Shown: positions 61,060 to 64,000 of the stretch, one piece after another
Layout of the letters: every line of letters starts with the position of its first letter
Position numbering within the stretch: the stretch's first letter is position 1
Source: CAYZGU01 sp964478165
GTDB lineage: Bacteria; Poribacteria; WGA-4E; JAJDTR01
Assembly (NCBI GenBank): GCA_964478165.1
Contig: CAYZGU010000032.1
Coordinates: 124,001 to 188,000 of the forward strand
Length of the DNA stretch: 64,000 bases
Direction of reading: 5' to 3'
Position numbers and translations under genes: made by a program
The notes under the pieces: model-generated
Seen by the model: the letters and a program-made list of their open reading frames with translations, nothing else
The model's database searches: none
What the model was told of the DNA's origin: nothing

Positions 61060-64000
61060 ATGCGAAAACGCAATCTCGTCTCAAGACTCATCATTATACT
61101 GTGTATTCTCCTTTCTGTTGGAGGATTTTTCTTCCTACAATCGTCCTATCTCTTGAAGAAGATCCATACTGTTCTCGAACGTGAGATTGGCAACAAGTTA
61201 AAGCAGCCGTTACTTTTCAACCTTAAAGAAGAAGCGACATATGAACTAGATGAGGGTGAGTTGTCCGAGAGTGTACGAAGCTCGTTTGAAACGCATGGAA
61301 TCATGCTTGGGCCACATGCCTGTGTGAAGCCAGTCACGGGGCATAGGAAGTGGCTTGTGAAAGACGAGACCCAGTCATGGACGTATATTGTAAGGAAGGA
61401 GGAAAATGGTCTCAACGTGTATAGGTCCCTTGTTAGCATCGGAGGCGTTTCAGGCAACGTCCTGTTTGGACTGACCCTGACACGGTTTGCAATTGCTGAC
61501 CTGGATGCCCAGTTCCCGCCTCTGATTTCTGTTGAGGAGATACGGTTGAAGTATAAACTCTTGAAACTGGTGGGTGGTGTCTTCTTTCTTACGGATCTTC
61601 AGCTTAAGCGACCAGAGGTGAATGCACACCTAGATTCAGGCGGTAGGCTCAACCTGGCTGACTTCCTTCCAGACCGAACTCCTAAGTCTAGCACAAAAAC
61701 CTCTTTTCCATTTTCTTTCTCTCGTGTGGAAGTCACGGACGGTTGCATACGCTTTGATGATAGCAGGGAGGATTTCAAGATTTCGATCGCTGGAATCGAA
61801 AGTCTTCTTGAAGGACCTTTTAATGAATGGGGCCATGTCGGTTATGTTGGGATACGAGAGGGAAGCATCGAATACAATGGTAGTAAGACCAGCATTAAGG
61901 AGTTTAGGACGGAGTTTAAACTGCAAGAAAAAGCCCGAGAATTAACTGAGATGCGCCTCGCTTTCGGTAATTCGCACCTCGTGGCTAGCGGTAAAACAAC
62001 CGAGTTGCACGAAGGACCGCCGCAACTAGAGGTGCGGCTTGCGTTGAGTCTCGATCTTGCTGACTTCCGCAAAGTCTTTAGGCGGCAGTTTGACATGGCT
62101 GGCAGAGCGGAATTGGACATCGAGACACAAGGGACACTCTCAGGTATCAACGGGCGTTGTAGCTTGAGGTTACCCGTGGCGCGTTTAAACGATTTCCAGA
62201 TCTCGGACTTGGCGATTAAGGCTGATTTTAGTCAGGATTCTTTTCGTTTGACAGAGCTAAACGGTACGCTAGCGTCAGGCCAATTCAGTGGGGGTGGTGA
62301 GGTGAATATGGCAAGCAAACCTCGCGCTCGCAAACAGATTGCACCGAATCTTACTCAGCCGCGTGCGCGATTCGGAGATGCTATAGTTCAATCGTTAGCG
62401 TATGATGGTTGGCTGAGGCTAACCGGTGTGCAAGTAGCGGAGCTCCTACCCATGTTGTTTTACCTCCCAGAAGATTTTCTCATAGTGGACGGCAGTCTCA
62501 ATGGTCGTGTCGAGATTAGCGCCGACAGTCTCGATCCGGGGGAGCTAAGACTTTCTGGAGATCTGAGATTGGAAGACGGCTACCTGAATGCTACACCCAT
62601 CCTTGTCTCACAAGCGAAGTACGAAATTGACGAGGGCATTTTCCATCTTGTAGCAAATCTAGATGAAGCCGAGGTGGCTGTAGGTGGCCAGGTCAGCTTC
62701 GTCAACGGTGTTGATGTTGATTTGAAGATTCGAAAGATTGATGTCGGTAAATTGACGAGAATCTTGCGCGTTCCCGACCTGAGTGGGAACGGGACACTTA
62801 CTGGAAGGATATCGACTGAACTTCCTCTAGCTGGTGTATTGGAGATGCCTAGCGCCCGCTTGTTTAATGTGCCAATCGGTGAACTTAAAGCGGATTTCCA
62901 TTGTGAACGTGGTCGGGTATTTCTGCATCCCATTAGCCTAGCAAAAGGGGAGAGCAATCTGCTAATTGATGGCGAGGCTCTGGTCGAGGGCGATATCCCC
63001 GTACATCTTACTGTTCGTCCACAGCCATTTCAGATTTCAGATTACGTACGACTGTTGGCGGGTGGGGAGTACCCAATCGAGGGCCTTGCCACCGGTAGGC
63101 TTGTCTTGGACGGAACTCTAAGAGCTCTTAATGGTCGAGGTATGCTCGAGATTGTCGACGGGAAAGCTTGGGATTTGGCATTCGATCTTCTGCACTTTCC
63201 TTTGTTAATCGATGATTATGTGCTTAAGGTGTCAGATTTTGAACTCCTGGCGCGTGAACAACGTGGTGTTGTTGATTTTCAAATCACGAGAAATTTGGAT
63301 TATCAATTGGAATTTCAAAGCGATTTGCTAAGTTTGATAGAACTTGCAGCGGCGCGCGGAGTGCCGGATTTGAAATTGGAATCAGAATTCATTGTGAGGG
63401 CAATCGGGGAAGGGAATGCGCGAGATCCGCGAGTTGATGTCAATTTTGATTTTTCCAAAATCACTTATGCCGGAAAACCTCAGAGCGATGTTCGTATTAG
63501 TGGGGTGTTCATGGACAACGCACTCCGATTTGAAGGAACCGGATTCGATGGTAGCAGTCAGATTCGCGGTATGATAGAATCCAGCGACGGGGCTCCTTAC
63601 CAGGTGTTTATGCGAAGCAATAAGATAGATATCAGTCCAATACTACGGATTTTCCACGAGTCCTTGGGCGTGTTGCCAGCGAATGCCACTGGCACGATCG
63701 AACTCGCTGGTACACTGGAAAATCTGGCTGAATATAGATTGCAGACGTTCATTTCGAAATGCTTAGTCAAGATGAATGGGCAACAGCTGATTAATATGGA
63801 TCCCATCACGTTTGGTTTTGCTGATAACGTGTGGAAGGTTGATGCGTTTTCACTTGTTAATCCAGACTCAACTGACCTCCCTATTGTGAGTTTCGAACTG
63901 ATGCTTGATGGTGAATCGGTCGATTTCGTCGCGGAATCTGCGGAAATCTCGCTTGAACGTCTATCGGCTATGCTAGGCATGGTGCCGACTCTCTCTGGAA
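61060..64000 (+). CDS. TamB/AsmA-like inner-membrane-anchored envelope protein (3' truncated by window edge)
   Basis: The frame is open from the ATG at 61060 to the end of the window: 980 residues and more beyond. A basic N terminus and one membrane helix (L-I-I-I-L-C-I-L-L-S-V-G-G-F-F-F) anchor it in the inner membrane. The TamB-type sequence I-G-G-V-S-G-N-V-L-F-G-L-T-L follows near residue 127, and N-L-A-D-F-L-P further on. The rest is a monotonous beta-rich repeat of the AsmA/DUF748 kind. Such proteins are thought to form lipid bridges between inner and outer membrane. An inserted module of about 74 residues (about 50-123) interrupts the N-terminal conserved region (see findings). No ribosome site stands out. 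Confidence 0.85.
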   Translation, partial: MRKRNLVSRLIIILCILLSVGGFFFLQSSYLLKKIHTVLEREIGNKLKQPLLFNLKEEATYELDEGELSESVRSSFETHGIMLGPHACVKPVTGHRKWLVKDETQSWTYIVRKEENGLNVYRSLVSIGGVSGNVLFGLTLTRFAIADLDAQFPPLISVEEIRLKYKLLKLVGGVFFLTDLQLKRPEVNAHLDSGGRLNLADFLPDRTPKSSTKTSFPFSFSRVEVTDGCIRFDDSREDFKISIAGIESLLEGPFNEWGHVGYVGIREGSIEYNGSKTSIKEFRTEFKLQEKARELTEMRLAFGNSHLVASGKTTELHEGPPQLEVRLALSLDLADFRKVFRRQFDMAGRAELDIETQGTLSGINGRCSLRLPVARLNDFQISDLAIKADFSQDSFRLTELNGTLASGQFSGGGEVNMASKPRARKQIAPNLTQPRARFGDAIVQSLAYDGWLRLTGVQVAELLPMLFYLPEDFLIVDGSLNGRVEISADSLDPGELRLSGDLRLEDGYLNATPILVSQAKYEIDEGIFHLVANLDEAEVAVGGQVSFVNGVDVDLKIRKIDVGKLTRILRVPDLSGNGTLTGRISTELPLAGVLEMPSARLFNVPIGELKADFHCERGRVFLHPISLAKGESNLLIDGEALVEGDIPVHLTVRPQPFQISDYVRLLAGGEYPIEGLATGRLVLDGTLRALNGRGMLEIVDGKAWDLAFDLLHFPLLIDDYVLKVSDFELLAREQRGVVDFQITRNLDYQLEFQSDLLSLIELAAARGVPDLKLESEFIVRAIGEGNARDPRVDVNFDFSKITYAGKPQSDVRISGVFMDNALRFEGTGFDGSSQIRGMIESSDGAPYQVFMRSNKIDISPILRIFHESLGVLPANATGTIELAGTLENLAEYRLQTFISKCLVKMNGQQLINMDPITFGFADNVWKVDAFSLVNPDSTDLPIVSFELMLDGESVDFVAESAEISLERLSAMLGMVPTLSG

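Noticed and set aside
1..64000. CRISPR arrays, intact insertion sequences, prophage, rRNA
   Set aside because: No regularly spaced direct repeats, transposase motifs, phage genes or rRNA signatures were seen on either strand.

Overview
The window reads as a chromosomal segment of a Gram-negative (diderm) bacterium. Housekeeping genes (mutS, mutS2, dnaG, rpoD, pyrG, holA, dxs, xseA/xseB, gpmI, dtd, tlyA, pyrE) alternate with envelope genes: an SLBB-type polysaccharide export protein, a PorV/UPF0164-like barrel protein, several lipoproteins and a TamB/AsmA-like giant. A further set of catabolic or accessory enzymes includes an RraA-like protein, an HpcH/HpaI aldolase, a LarA-like protein, DUF4432, DUF3050, an SDR and a KamA-type radical SAM enzyme. 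This mix, together with low coding density, would suit an uncultivated lineage such as Candidatus Poribacteria. That assignment is inference from gene content, not something the sequence proves. No CRISPR array, intact insertion sequence, phage module or rRNA was seen.

Layout. 1-5.1 kb: end of an SdiA-regulated-like propeller gene, mutS (minus), and a UPF0104-type membrane protein. 6-9.4 kb: zinc-ribbon/DUF2007 protein, SLBB exporter, PorV-like protein, glutaredoxin-like protein. 10.7-19.6 kb: a minus-strand chain DUF4432 > M16 peptidase > DUF3352 lipoprotein > small exported protein > fibronectin-III-like exported protein > barrel protein > dtd. 20.7-26.9 kb: isolated plus-strand metabolic genes (VOC, SDR, EEP nuclease/phosphatase, DUF3050, gpmI). 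27-35 kb: tRNA-Gly, TPR membrane protein, mutS2, dnaG, rpoD, then tRNA-Met and tRNA-Val. 35.5-49 kb: pspA, rraA-like, MBL hydrolase, lipoprotein cyclophilin, kamA-like, pyrG, larA-like, acuI-like, holA, HpcH/HpaI. 50.7-53 kb: small envelope proteins. 53.4-60.9 kb: a compact plus-strand run HD hydrolase > selD > pyrE > ymdB-like > xseA > xseB > dxs > tlyA, then the TamB/AsmA-like gene running off the window.

The strongest non-routine observation is selD. The recognisable SelD frame continues upstream through an in-frame TGA to an ATG at 54087, placing the TGA at residue 17. That is the position of the catalytic Cys17 of E. coli SelD, with Lys20 also kept. A short hairpin with a G-rich loop sits 9-27 bases after the TGA, where a bacterial SECIS element is expected. 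The gene therefore probably encodes a selenocysteine-containing selenophosphate synthetase, and the organism should carry the rest of the Sec machinery elsewhere.

Other points of interest are a possible double frameshift that removes region 1.1 from rpoD, a compact inserted module in the TamB-like protein, and an unusually long HolA. About a fifth to a quarter of the window is non-coding, and several gaps hold short coding-like fragments interrupted by stops, which suggests gene decay.
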